Below, piece after piece: positions 1-8,262 of a DNA stretch of 64,000 nucleotides (position 1 is the first letter of the stretch; each line of letters opens with the position of its first letter). The stretch spans positions 1,396,376-1,460,375 of the forward strand of contig NZ_LT965953.1 of assembly GCF_900240995.1 (NCBI RefSeq). Reading direction: 5' to 3'. The DNA comes from Bacillus sp. Marseille-P3661. Its GTDB lineage: Bacteria > Bacillota > Bacilli > Bacillales > Bacillaceae_J. Position numbers and translations under genes: made by a program. The notes beneath the pieces are model-generated. The model did not search any database. It saw nothing but the letters and a program-made list of their open reading frames with translations, and was not told where the DNA came from.

Positions 1-213
1 TACACCCGCTAAAAGATTATCTAAATAAGGCAAACGTTCCACAATTGATTGAACTATTCTATGCTGTAGCTCCGGGGTATTTTTGTGGAGTATTTCAGCA
101 AATTCTTTAGTAATTCGTCTTGCAGCATTTAATTTCTTTCCTTCTATTACGTTACGATACTCTTCTATTGCTTCAAGTAAATAAATTTGATCATCATTCC
201 AATGCTTTGCCAT
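1..213 (-). CDS. Hypothetical protein, cut by window edge
   Basis: An open frame runs off the left edge. It starts at an ATG (211-213), and about 71 residues are visible, opening MAKHWNDDQIYLLEAIEEY. The visible part is charged and probably helical, and I do not recognise a family. It is the last visible gene of a minus-strand run with the 140-residue protein and the nuclease upstream, about 90 bp after the former. No strong ribosome site precedes the ATG (only a weak GAAGTGG), so the start is tentative. Confidence 0.45.
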   Translation of the reverse strand, partial: MAKHWNDDQIYLLEAIEEYRNVIEGKKLNAARRITKEFAEILHKNTPELQHRIVQSIVERLPYLDNLLAGV

Positions 214-303
214 AGTTAGCCACTTCACTATACGATTATTGTAATACAACCTGCCTAAACTCAAACGGTGTATTTATAAATGTCATTTAATACCCCATCC
301 CAC

Positions 304-726
304 TTATCTATACTGCTTAACAATTCCTCCTATTCTACCTATTGTCTCTTTAGCTTTATAATCAAGACTTTCAAATTTAAAGGCGATGGATTCAGCGGAT
401 GTATTAATGTTTGGACCCGAATTCTTGTCCTTTCTATAATCCGTTATGCTTTCGAGCTCTTCAAGCAAGTTTTTTGATAGGTTGGACCTTTTAAAGCGCA
501 AGCTCACAATAGAAGGTGGCTTTACATCAAAATTATTACTTCCTTCAAATTGGATGGCTCCAATATATTTTTCACCACCATCGAAAGCCCTTTGGTCGCG
601 GAACAGTTGCAATGTCTGGTAATTGCCAGTCAAATGAACATAAAGGCCACTTGATAATGCTTGTTCATGAATATATTTAAATACCTCACTTACTAAACCA
701 AAATTTAATTCTAGTGGGTTTTTCAT
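304..726 (-). CDS. Hypothetical protein, 140 aa
   Basis: This is a soluble protein of unknown family, with no signal peptide or membrane segment. It mixes beta-prone stretches (SLRFKRS, GLYVHLTGNY) with a charged C-terminal half (FESLDYKAKETIGRI). The start has an AGGGGA-type ribosome site a few bases upstream. It lies 27 bp behind the PDDEXK nuclease on the same strand, so it is probably co-transcribed. The position next to a nuclease suggests an accessory or immunity role, but nothing in the sequence proves it. Confidence 0.5.
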   Translation of the reverse strand: MKNPLELNFGLVSEVFKYIHEQALSSGLYVHLTGNYQTLQLFRDQRAFDGGEKYIGAIQFEGSNNFDVKPPSIVSLRFKRSNLSKNLLEELESITDYRKDKNSGPNINTSAESIAFKFESLDYKAKETIGRIGGIVKQYR

Positions 727-753
727 TTTGTTTATCCCCTTTCTATCTATCTA

Positions 754-1635
754 CTAATATTTTATTAAGTCAAATTTCCAAACATGAAAATAAATCTCAA
801 TCCTTTCTTTTTGCAGCTTGTCTATATAAAATTTTTCCGCAATAGGCAAGATCCCTTTACAAACAATAACTCCCTTTATTTCTGCATTCATTGTTTCCTT
901 TAACTCGTCTAAATAGCCTTTGAGTTGGTAATAAGCATCTCTACCTATTACTGTATTCTTAACTTCAACAAGTACATAACTATCCGCATTTTTCTCTTTA
1001 AATAATAAGTCTATCCGTTTACCCGACTCCAAAACTAACTGTCTCTCAAATGGTTCTATATTTTCATTAATAAACATTGGTTTCTTATGAATAAAGCTTT
1101 CGATATCACTTTCGAGCAATTCTTCGATTTCCTCTGTCATTAAATATGTATCTTCTAGGAACCCTTCCTCTTCATGTTCTTTTATCATTGTAAGTAAAAA
1201 GTCTATATCTTTCTTGTTGATTTTAACCCATGGCCTTGCAATTGATTTAGGTCTCCTAGACAGCTTATTTAAAATTTTATCTGTTAAGGGTAAGGGATGT
1301 GAAAGCACTTTTGAATAGACAGAATGACCGAACACAATTGTTTCGTTTTCTTGCAGCGTTTTTCGATATAAATGTGGATTTTTATACTTTCCCATGATTA
1401 GAGGATTTTGTTTTGCATCTTCCACAGCACAAACCTGTTCTACATAATAGTAAGCTGTTAAATGACTTTTCCCTCTTATATTTGTATGAAAAAATAAATA
1501 ATCCCCTTTCTCAACCTTATACCTTAAATAACTGCCCCTATTATTCACGTCCCCATAGGTAAACTCGTGCAACATCGGATCTTCTTCACCATCATTTTTT
1601 CTTGGATCAATATAAGGAATTAAATAACTTTGCAT
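754..1635 (-). CDS. Two-part protein: N-terminal PUA/EVE-like region plus PDDEXK nuclease
   Basis: The protein has 293 residues. The C-terminal part (about 195-293) shows a PDDEXK core of the NucS/DUF91 type: D209 in RIDLLF, E224-V-K226 in LVEVK and Q237 in YYQLKGYLDEL. Residues 1-160 contain GDYLFFHTN and YYYVEQV and resemble modification-sensing or Nmad-like beta domains; that part is inferred from general character. A nucleic-acid reader fused to a nuclease is the layout of type IV (modification-dependent) restriction enzymes. The ribosome site GGGAGGAAAAATC precedes the ATG. The gene starts 12 bp after the HIT gene and is followed by a 140-residue unknown, so the three look like one operon. 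It could instead be a repair nuclease. Confidence 0.6.
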   Translation of the reverse strand: MQSYLIPYIDPRKNDGEEDPMLHEFTYGDVNNRGSYLRYKVEKGDYLFFHTNIRGKSHLTAYYYVEQVCAVEDAKQNPLIMGKYKNPHLYRKTLQENETIVFGHSVYSKVLSHPLPLTDKILNKLSRRPKSIARPWVKINKKDIDFLLTMIKEHEEEGFLEDTYLMTEEIEELLESDIESFIHKKPMFINENIEPFERQLVLESGKRIDLLFKEKNADSYVLVEVKNTVIGRDAYYQLKGYLDELKETMNAEIKGVIVCKGILPIAEKFYIDKLQKERIEIYFHVWKFDLIKY

Positions 1636-1647
1636 GATTTTTCCTCC

Positions 1648-2019
1648 CTACGGATACTCCACCAAATTCGGAATCGCTTTTCTAATTCCGCCTCTTGGAT
1701 CCTCAACATCTCCTTTATAACGCGGTATTAAATGAAAATGTAGATGCGGAACAGTTTGTCCCCCGTAATGGCCAATATTGACACCGATATTGTAGCCATC
1801 TGGTGAATACTCATCGTCAATCAGTTCTTTTCCTTTTTTTATAAGTTCATGAATATCGGCAATTTCGATATCACTGGCATCAAAATACGACACTATATGC
1901 TCCTTCGGAATGATTAATAAATGTCCTTTTTGAACTGGATATAAATCATAAAATGCTAATGCTGTTTCATTTTCTAGTACAATTTGATCTTTTCTAAGAT
2001 TACAAAATGGACAACTCAT
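1648..2019 (-). CDS. HIT family nucleotide hydrolase, copy 1
   Basis: This is a histidine-triad protein. It has the HLHFHLI triad near the C-terminus, an N-terminal CPFC pair (possible zinc site) and the LIIPKEH segment typical of the family. HIT proteins hydrolyse nucleoside phosphoramidates, dinucleoside polyphosphates or nucleotidyl conjugates. I place the start at the ATG of MSCPFC because AAGGAAGG lies about 8 bases upstream; a GTG three codons earlier has no spacing for a ribosome site. A second copy at 5675-6046 is about 93% identical and shares the upstream and downstream bases. Here the gene leads an operon with a PDDEXK nuclease. Confidence 0.88.
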   Translation of the reverse strand: MSCPFCNLRKDQIVLENETALAFYDLYPVQKGHLLIIPKEHIVSYFDASDIEIADIHELIKKGKELIDDEYSPDGYNIGVNIGHYGGQTVPHLHFHLIPRYKGDVEDPRGGIRKAIPNLVEYP

Positions 2020-2398
2020 AACCCTCACCTTCCTTATGAAAATTTTACCATTATCATAAGACCGTTTTAAAGTAAAAAAGACAAAACCCGTTATTAAGTA
2101 AGGATTTCGTCTTAGAATGTGATTAGATAAGCTATTATTTTACATTCTCCTTAATTTACTTAGCACTTTTTCTCCTAAAGCCCCTTCCATCCTTTATGAG
2201 GGATTTGAATTAATGAAAATATCATCGATTTCTTTCATATATATTTTTGCCTACAACGCATCCATCAAAAGATCTTTTTATAGGGGGAAATAATCTATTT
2301 TACCAATAAAGATTCGCAACTAAACACATATCTTCGTGAAACTGGACCGATAAAGTGAAAGGGATACAAGGATGCTTTTGTTATGTAAACAATCAAAG

Positions 2399-2750
2399 TT
2401 AAATAATCACTTTCAACTCATTTAAATAACAATTTAATTTTTCAAATAGAAGATCCTCAAATTGTTTCACTGCTTGTTTTAAAACCAGCGTGGATTCTTC
2501 ATAGAAATGAGTTACTTCATGAACTACATTTGTTTTTAAACCTTCTATGTATTGTGATATATCTTGTCTTGTCAATTTCTCATATTTTTGAAGTTGCTCC
2601 TGCTGTCTTTTCTTCGACTTCTGTTAATTTAGAATTAAAATTGTCTACTATTATTTTCATTCGATTCTGTTGAACTTGAATCATTTTTGAATTCATGATC
2701 ACAACTATCAATGTAATAATCAACAGACAAAATTCATCTTTAACCTCCAA
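2399..2750 (-). pseudogene. Frameshifted small membrane-anchored coiled-coil protein
   Basis: From a TTG (2748-2750) the frame gives a hydrophobic segment (CLLIITLIVVI) followed by a polar helix. It shifts by one base near 2600, in the run after KLTEVEEK. The next frame continues RQQEQLQKYEKLTRQD and then a long amphipathic helix to a stop at 2399. Together they would make a short N-in membrane protein with a cytoplasmic coiled coil. The loss of one A in a short A-run explains the break. The family is unknown, and the TTG lacks a clear ribosome site. Confidence 0.4.
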
Positions 2751-2800
2751 GATTTACAAGTGATATAGTAGTAAGTTCCATGTAAATTGATATAAAATAT

Positions 2801-3793
2801 CTACAAATCCTTACTATCTTCCATCGCCTGCTGAGCCATATATTCTTCTCGAATTTGTGATAAAGATTTTCCACTTTCTTTATGGATAGCAAAGACATAC
2901 GTTTGTACACTTGACCATCCATAAATCTCCTTTAACCACGCCTGTATTGATTTTTCTTCGTTATCTACTTTAATGTTTCCATTAGCCATAAGTACTCCTT
3001 CATTGCCTCTATCCTTGGCAACAATGATGTCACTTTCTTTTACTACTCCCCACTCAAGCATTGCATCGATCTTCGGTAGGGTCCGTCGTGTACCACCTTT
3101 ATTTCTTTTTACTGATACAGCTACCGACTTATCCATTAGGTTCACATAATAATCTTCATAATTAGTGACGGGTAAAAGTTTCTCTTTATGTAAATAAATT
3201 TCTTCGTTAACCTTATATGGAGTAAGCTTATAACAACTCATATCCACCTGATTACTATTTAACCAGGATACAGCAGAAAGTGTTTGTTCATCAAAATCGG
3301 AAGCTACCAAAATGATCTTTTGCTTATGATTAAAACTCTTTTCTGCCTCGTTGACTCTCAAGAACTCATTTAATTTCCGAATACCGAGCTCAAAGGAGGT
3401 CAGCTCTCCAAGTTCGAATTCATTTCGATATTTTTCAATATAGGGCGCATAAACTTTTTTCACAAGGTCATCAGTACTCTCAATGGTGGCATAACTAGCT
3501 GCATAGCGGATAGCTTGAAACTCGAATGCCTCTTTCCTACCTTCAATATCTCTACGGTCCCGCTTAATTTCTATTAATACGATATTGCCATTATTATCAA
3601 CTGCAGTTAAGTCACTCCTACCATTCTTTTCATTCTTAACTTGCTGACCTACAATGAGCATTGATTCTTCATCATCACATATCATATCGATGCTGTTTCT
3701 TAAAATTTCTTCAAGATCACTTTCCTGCAACCTTAATTCAGCAAAAGTAACCGGGTCTAACTTTTCTGCTTTTCTACCATTCAAAACGTACAC
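2801..3793 (-). CDS. PDDEXK nuclease-like protein with C-terminal RAMA/DUF4357-like domain
   Basis: The protein has 330 residues and starts at GTG with GGGAGG seven bases upstream. Residues 44-100 carry a NucS/DUF91-type core: D61 in GRSDLTAV, E75-I-K77 in VLIEIK and Q93 in FQAIRY. Residues about 235-315 (LEWGVVKESDII, GVLMANGNIKV, IYGWSSVQTYVF) resemble the RAMA/DUF4357 family found on restriction and methylation proteins. The likely role is DNA cleavage or binding linked to defence, but the substrate is not predictable. The gene is monocistronic as far as can be seen. It is the second PDDEXK protein within 2 kb. Confidence 0.65.
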   Translation of the reverse strand: MYVLNGRKAEKLDPVTFAELRLQESDLEEILRNSIDMICDDEESMLIVGQQVKNEKNGRSDLTAVDNNGNIVLIEIKRDRRDIEGRKEAFEFQAIRYAASYATIESTDDLVKKVYAPYIEKYRNEFELGELTSFELGIRKLNEFLRVNEAEKSFNHKQKIILVASDFDEQTLSAVSWLNSNQVDMSCYKLTPYKVNEEIYLHKEKLLPVTNYEDYYVNLMDKSVAVSVKRNKGGTRRTLPKIDAMLEWGVVKESDIIVAKDRGNEGVLMANGNIKVDNEEKSIQAWLKEIYGWSSVQTYVFAIHKESGKSLSQIREEYMAQQAMEDSKDL

Positions 3794-4136
3794 TTTATCC
3801 TCCCACTAACATAACAAGATTTTAATTACCCTATTTCCTATGGTTCCATTCTGGAAAAGATTCATACTAATGGAAGTAGTATACATTTCATTGTTTCTTT
3901 TACCTAACTACTCCTTTATACGAATATCTTGTATTACTTAGGTTATGAGTTATTGGTTATTTCGACAGTGGTTCCTTTAACTTATTACCTCTTTTTATGA
4001 TTTAAACAAAAAACTTTAATAATTTTTAACCCATTAATATTTCAAGATTGTAATAAGAACACTTCTAAAAAAACGGAAGAAAGTAATACTAAAGAAGACA
4101 ATCTTTAACCATTGGAGCTATAGGAGGGGAAATTTC
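3794..4136. other. AT-rich intergenic region
   Basis: This spacer lies between a minus-strand nuclease and a plus-strand ART-like gene and probably holds both promoters. It has long A/T runs and no convincing ORF. The ribosome site AGGAGGGG at its right end serves the next gene. Confidence 0.4.
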
Positions 4137-4814
4137 ATGCAATTTATAAAAGATGGGCGGCTAATGATTCCGTTATATCATGGTACTTCAACCTTATTTT
4201 TGCATGACATATTAACAAAAGGCTTAGGAGCAGAAAATCCAACAAAGAAATATAATATAATGGAAACACTTAAGAAGCTCGTAAATAAAGGTTATGAGTA
4301 TAGCGAATATCTTCCTAAGTCTAATTGGAGCCCAAATTCCGAACATTGGTTGTTGAAGAAAAATAAGATGATTGTTAATAATGAAATAGCAAATCATCGA
4401 TATAATGGTGTCTATTTAACACCAAGCAAACTTACAGCAGTAAGATATACAAAAAATAAATATGGATCTGAACTTATTTCAAATACTTTAATCTTATATC
4501 ATTTTCTAAAGGAATATTCAGTACCTGTTGATTTGGACAATGAATTTCTACGTCATATAATGAATTGTTCTTATGAACCAGTCGTAATTATTGCTTCAAG
4601 TGTTGATTGTTCTTTACTTCGGTCAGAAAATAATAATAAGCCTATCGAAGATACTTTTAAGAGCCTCCAGTTTTTTTTAGAAAAGGGCTTTGATCCTCAA
4701 CAAACAAATTTTGAATTACCCTGGCACAATATAATATCCCCGGATAACCTTACCGTACTAAGTGTAGAAGAATACAAAAAGATTAAAGAAGAACATAAGG
4801 ATCTTTTTGGGTAA
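4137..4814 (+). CDS. ADP-ribosyltransferase-fold-like protein
   Basis: The protein has 225 residues, with AGGAGGGG nine bases before the ATG. Residues 13-30 read PLYHGTS...ILTKGL and residues 90-105 read YNGVYLTPSKLTAVRYT. This H...Y pattern (H15, Y93) is the NAD-cleft signature of many ART-fold proteins of the H-Y-E type, including Tpt1-like and PARP-like families. A C-terminal VEEY could supply the third acidic residue. I infer NAD-dependent modification of a protein or nucleic acid, and the assignment is by motif only. It stands alone between two HIT genes and next to nucleases, which fits a defence or toxin role. No antitoxin partner is adjacent. Confidence 0.5.
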   Translation: MQFIKDGRLMIPLYHGTSTLFLHDILTKGLGAENPTKKYNIMETLKKLVNKGYEYSEYLPKSNWSPNSEHWLLKKNKMIVNNEIANHRYNGVYLTPSKLTAVRYTKNKYGSELISNTLILYHFLKEYSVPVDLDNEFLRHIMNCSYEPVVIIASSVDCSLLRSENNNKPIEDTFKSLQFFLEKGFDPQQTNFELPWHNIISPDNLTVLSVEEYKKIKEEHKDLFG

Positions 4815-5674
4815 ATGAAAATTTTTGAATATTTATGGGACAATCTTAAAAAGAGTGCCTGTCACTTGTCAATTCATACGGTGTTCCATTCCTTATACCA
4901 CCGTTTCTCCCAATAGTACTATACAGTTTACGGAGCTCGTCATCTTCCCACAAAATCTTTCTTCCTGGGAGCCCTCCCCGGAGATGTGTTGATAGCTTCT
5001 ACAGTATAGGAAAGCGTCCAAGTTTCCCGCGAAGGATAATGGGGGGCCTAACTGTTAATACCCCCATGGTATTCTATTACAGTGTTGTAAAGGGTCTCAA
5101 AGTTCTGCCGAACAAAGTCCGAGGTAAACGTAATGTAGGTTTTTATCGATAATTGTACGGTGAGGTTCCCTTTGCAATTTGTGGATCCTGATAGTGCTCG
5201 AACAAATCTTGTTGCACCTATACGTCTCAGGGAGCAGCTAGAATGGCAAGATACGATCTCACTTTGTTCACTATCTCTGTATTGGTATCATCGTACCAGA
5301 TTTAAATGAGGCTGACTTTCTATTTCGACAACTGTTCTCACTTTTCCTCGTCCACTCGGAGTTGCCGCAGAAACTTCAGGTTATTGCCCATGTTTGTATA
5401 TAGGCATTAGAAAGGCTTTTATTTCCCCTTACCGTGTCACTCATTTTAGATCCCTCAAAATTATCATATTTTTTAGGACGGCCATACACCTTCCCAATAT
5501 AAAATAGTAAGGTTCTTAGTGGGATTCATTTTTAATTGTTTAAAAATTTTCAAAAAAAACTGTATTTAGCAACGAAAAAGAATTAGTTAACATAATAAAA
5601 TATATGGTAACCTAATAAATGAAAGGAGCAAAACGATCAAACCTAATCGGTACTTCACCCTAACTTCCCCCTCC
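4815..5674. other. Long intergenic region with possible decayed coding remnant
   Basis: No intact gene is visible. The block 4900-5470 is less AT-rich than its neighbours. It reads on the minus strand in short broken frames (for example VYGRPKKYDNFEG near 5465-5505), as expected of a decayed gene or transposase; I could not assign it. Near 4858 is GTGCCTGTCACTTGTCAA, a relative of the palindrome at 43067-43089. Confidence 0.3.
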
Positions 5675-6046
5675 CTACGGATACTGCACCAAATTCGGAA
5701 TCGCTTTTCTGATTCCGCCTCTTGGGTCCTCGATGTCTCCTTTATAACGCGGAATTAAATGAAAATGTAAATGTGGAACAGTTTGTCCCCCGTAATGGCC
5801 TACATTAACACCGATATTGTAGCCATCTGGTGAATACTCATCGTCAAGCAGTTCTTTTCCTTTTTTTATAAGGTCATGAATATCGGCAATTTCAATATCA
5901 CTCGCATCAAAATACGAGATTACATGCTCCTTCGGAATGATTAATAAATGTCCTTTTTGAACTGGATATATATCATAAAATGCTAAGGCTGTTTCATTTT
6001 CTAGTACAATTTGATCTTTTCTTAAATTACAAAATGGACAACTCAA
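5675..6046 (-). CDS. HIT family nucleotide hydrolase, copy 2
   Basis: This is a near-duplicate of the gene at 1648-2019. About nine of 126 positions differ, all conservative, such as I/V and E/D. The HLHFHLI triad and N-terminal CPFC are intact. The start is TTG here, where copy 1 has ATG; the AAGGAAGG ribosome site and its spacing are the same. Non-coding bases on both sides are also shared, so this is a segmental duplication. This copy has no nuclease downstream; the 3' side is the 860-bp remnant region. Weaker initiation may lower its expression. Confidence 0.86.
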   Translation of the reverse strand: MSCPFCNLRKDQIVLENETALAFYDIYPVQKGHLLIIPKEHVISYFDASDIEIADIHDLIKKGKELLDDEYSPDGYNIGVNVGHYGGQTVPHLHFHLIPRYKGDIEDPRGGIRKAIPNLVQYP

Positions 6047-6443
6047 AACCCTCACCTTCCTTATGAAAATTTTACCATTATAATAAGAGCAATTTAAAGT
6101 AAAAAAATGACAAATCAGTAATTAGGAATGAATTTTATCTTGTAAGTAAAATGAATAGGCTATTACTTTCATTCATGCTAATAACACTTAACACTTTACT
6201 CATCTAAAGCCGTTTATTATCGGGTTGGTTTATATCAATAAAATAAGCCCATTTCTTCTTTATGTTTTGCTTAGTATTACATATTTCATTACTAGATTTT
6301 CATTGAAAATGAAGAAAAGAACATTGTTAAAGCGGATTTTCATCAAACTTACCCTCACACTCACATTTAAAGATAAATACACACTCTCAGTCTGTTCCTC
6401 ATTATCATAAACTACTATTAACTACCTTTAAGAGGTGGTTAAA

Positions 6444-6794
6444 ATGAAAGAATTAGCTCTAAAAATTGGTGATAGAATTAGAGAATTGCGAAATAAGAAG
6501 AAGGTCACTCAGGAAGAATTAGCTTATTGTGTATCTACGCATTATTCACACATAAGCAGGATTGAACGAGGAGTGTCAATTCCAAGTCTAGTGCTGCTAG
6601 TTTCAATTTTGCGCGAATTGAATGTATCTCTAGAGGAATTTTTTAGCACGGTCGATCCCAATATTAAAGATAAAAATGAATCATATGTCGAAATCATCAA
6701 ACTTCTTAACGATAGAAGTATGGAAGAGCATGATCATCTATTAAAGATTATTAAAGAAATATTAATTATGCAGGATGAAAATGTTAAAAAGTAG
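6444..6794 (+). CDS. XRE-family transcriptional regulator
   Basis: An N-terminal HTH_3 (cro/C1) domain spans about residues 8-62: GDRIRELRNKKKVTQEELA, HISRIERG, PSLVLLVSILRELNVSLEEFF. A short charged helix follows, perhaps for dimerisation. I chose ATG at 6444 because AGAGGTGG lies seven bases upstream; a GTG at 6435 overlaps that site. No partner gene is directly linked. A hairpin terminator follows at 6824. Confidence 0.82.
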   Translation: MKELALKIGDRIRELRNKKKVTQEELAYCVSTHYSHISRIERGVSIPSLVLLVSILRELNVSLEEFFSTVDPNIKDKNESYVEIIKLLNDRSMEEHDHLLKIIKEILIMQDENVKK

Positions 6795-6823
6795 GTATTA
6801 AAGGCTAGGAAATGATCTAATAA

Positions 6824-6850
6824 TGCATCACAGGCTGTGGCGCATTTTTT
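6824..6850 (+). terminator. Rho-independent terminator after XRE gene
   Basis: The arms TGCATCACAG and CTGTGGCGCA pair with one mismatch and one wobble. A run of six T follows. It lies 30 bp after the regulator's stop codon. Confidence 0.6.
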
Positions 6851-7039
6851 ATTATTAGATAATAATATTCTAGTAAAGTGAATTTCTAGCGAGTAAGCGG
6901 ATTTCAACTTACATTTTGTAAATGCAAATGACATTCAGGAGAAAGGATGTGAATGACGCCCGTAGTTGTAACCGCTTTATTGATCTGTAATTGCTTAGAT
7001 TCCTCATTATTTACCTCAAAACTAAGGAGTGTGCTGTGT

Positions 7040-7540
7040 ATGAAAAAAGTGCTAGATACTTATGAAGTAAATAGAAGTACAATGGCTTTATTATCAGTGG
7101 CTCATATCGATTATTGCTGCATTGCCTTAGAAGACAATCAAACCTTATATGTTCGGCAGACCCCGATTTCAATCGTGAAAGCGTCTTGTTTAGATGGAGG
7201 CTCTACCTATGACGGACGACGTACTGCTGTAACCCATCGAACCGGTTCGAAGCATCGAGTACCGATTCCAATTAATCCTAATGAAAATATCTTTGCATTT
7301 CCGACTCACTCACCGAAAGCTTTTGAATGCAGCTGGATCTTCTATCATCATGTTAAATCAATAAAAACCTTTAGCTCTCCAACAAACCATGCAATTCAAA
7401 CCGTTATCACCTTTCAAAATGGACACCAAGAAATCCTTAACGAATCCTATTACATATTAAAAAAGCAATATCAGCAAACCGCCATATGTATATTGGCGTT
7501 TGCGCCGCAGCATCGGGATAGTCCGAGTAGGTTACTGTGA
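7040..7540 (+). CDS. comK: ComK-family competence transcription factor
   Basis: The 166-residue product opens MKKVLDTYEVNRSTMALL and contains the SCLDGGSTYDGRR, IPINPNENIFAFPT and SWIFYHHVKSI blocks, which match the ComK family in order and spacing. ComK binds AT-boxes and activates DNA-uptake genes. The ATG at 7040 follows AAGGAG by ten bases; the open frame reaches further upstream, but that part is unlike ComK. The C-terminus is shorter than the 192-residue B. subtilis protein, ending soon after TAICILAF. This may be a divergent paralogue (some bacilli carry two) or slightly truncated. Confidence 0.78.
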   Translation: MKKVLDTYEVNRSTMALLSVAHIDYCCIALEDNQTLYVRQTPISIVKASCLDGGSTYDGRRTAVTHRTGSKHRVPIPINPNENIFAFPTHSPKAFECSWIFYHHVKSIKTFSSPTNHAIQTVITFQNGHQEILNESYYILKKQYQQTAICILAFAPQHRDSPSRLL

Positions 7541-8262
7541 CTTTTTAGTAGAACCATCCGGTGATTTTTTTTAATGATTATTTAATCAAGTGTCTGCCCC
7601 ACTGCTCTTAGGCAGTTGGGGCTGATATATTATGTTAAAGGTCTTCTAATTTTGAAATGAAACCAACCTGTACCGAATTCCTTGATGTTGTAAATCTAAT
7701 TCTAAATTTCTTAAATCTCCATGGGTACCATGCCCCTCGTGTTGGATGATTGCAATACATTCTTTTTCTTTAAAGTTCTTTTAATAACTGACTGGGTTTC
7801 AGGCACTAATTCCTTATAAAAGCACCCATAATTTGAATAAGCCTTCCATTTCAAACTTGATTAAATGTGCTTAAAACGATATGAAATGATTTATTAAAAA
7901 ACTGGTCAAAGTCTTGATATAAAGCCATTTATTCAAATGGATTAAAATACAAAACAAACTCAATCCGGCATGAAATCGGCACAAAATTGATGAGTGCCGG
8001 TATGATACTGAATCTCATGGATAATGGTATCCAAATTTAATTGTCAGCACACTATAACAAAAAGCAAGAGACGGAAAATAATAATAAATAGTCAAAGAAA
8101 ACGAACCAAACGGCAAGAAGTGATTTTCTATATTAAAGAAGAAACAATTAACTAAAATCCTTAATTAAATAATGTTTCAAATTTGGTTCATAAAGTTAGT
8201 TTGAGTTGAACCATTGTATTTTAAAAGTAGGAGTCCCTTCCTTGATGGAAGGGATTATTGGT
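7541..8262. other. Intergenic region with hairpin and att-like remnant
   Basis: An inverted repeat GCCCCACTGC/GCAGTTGGGGC lies at 7596-7622. At 7960-8010 the sequence contains CGGCATGAAATCGGCAC and, nearby, GTCTTGATATAAA. Both resemble sequences just after the integrase fragment at 16.7 kb, as expected of phage or ICE arm and core sites. No intact ORF is visible. Confidence 0.35.

Noticed and set aside
2740..2922. 60-residue frame at the 3' end of the RAMA-like gene
   Set aside because: It overlaps the nuclease coding sequence in another frame and has no ribosome site or family.
6225..6410. 61-residue plus-strand frame
   Set aside because: Hydrophobic and low in complexity, without a ribosome site; typical of AT-rich spacer.
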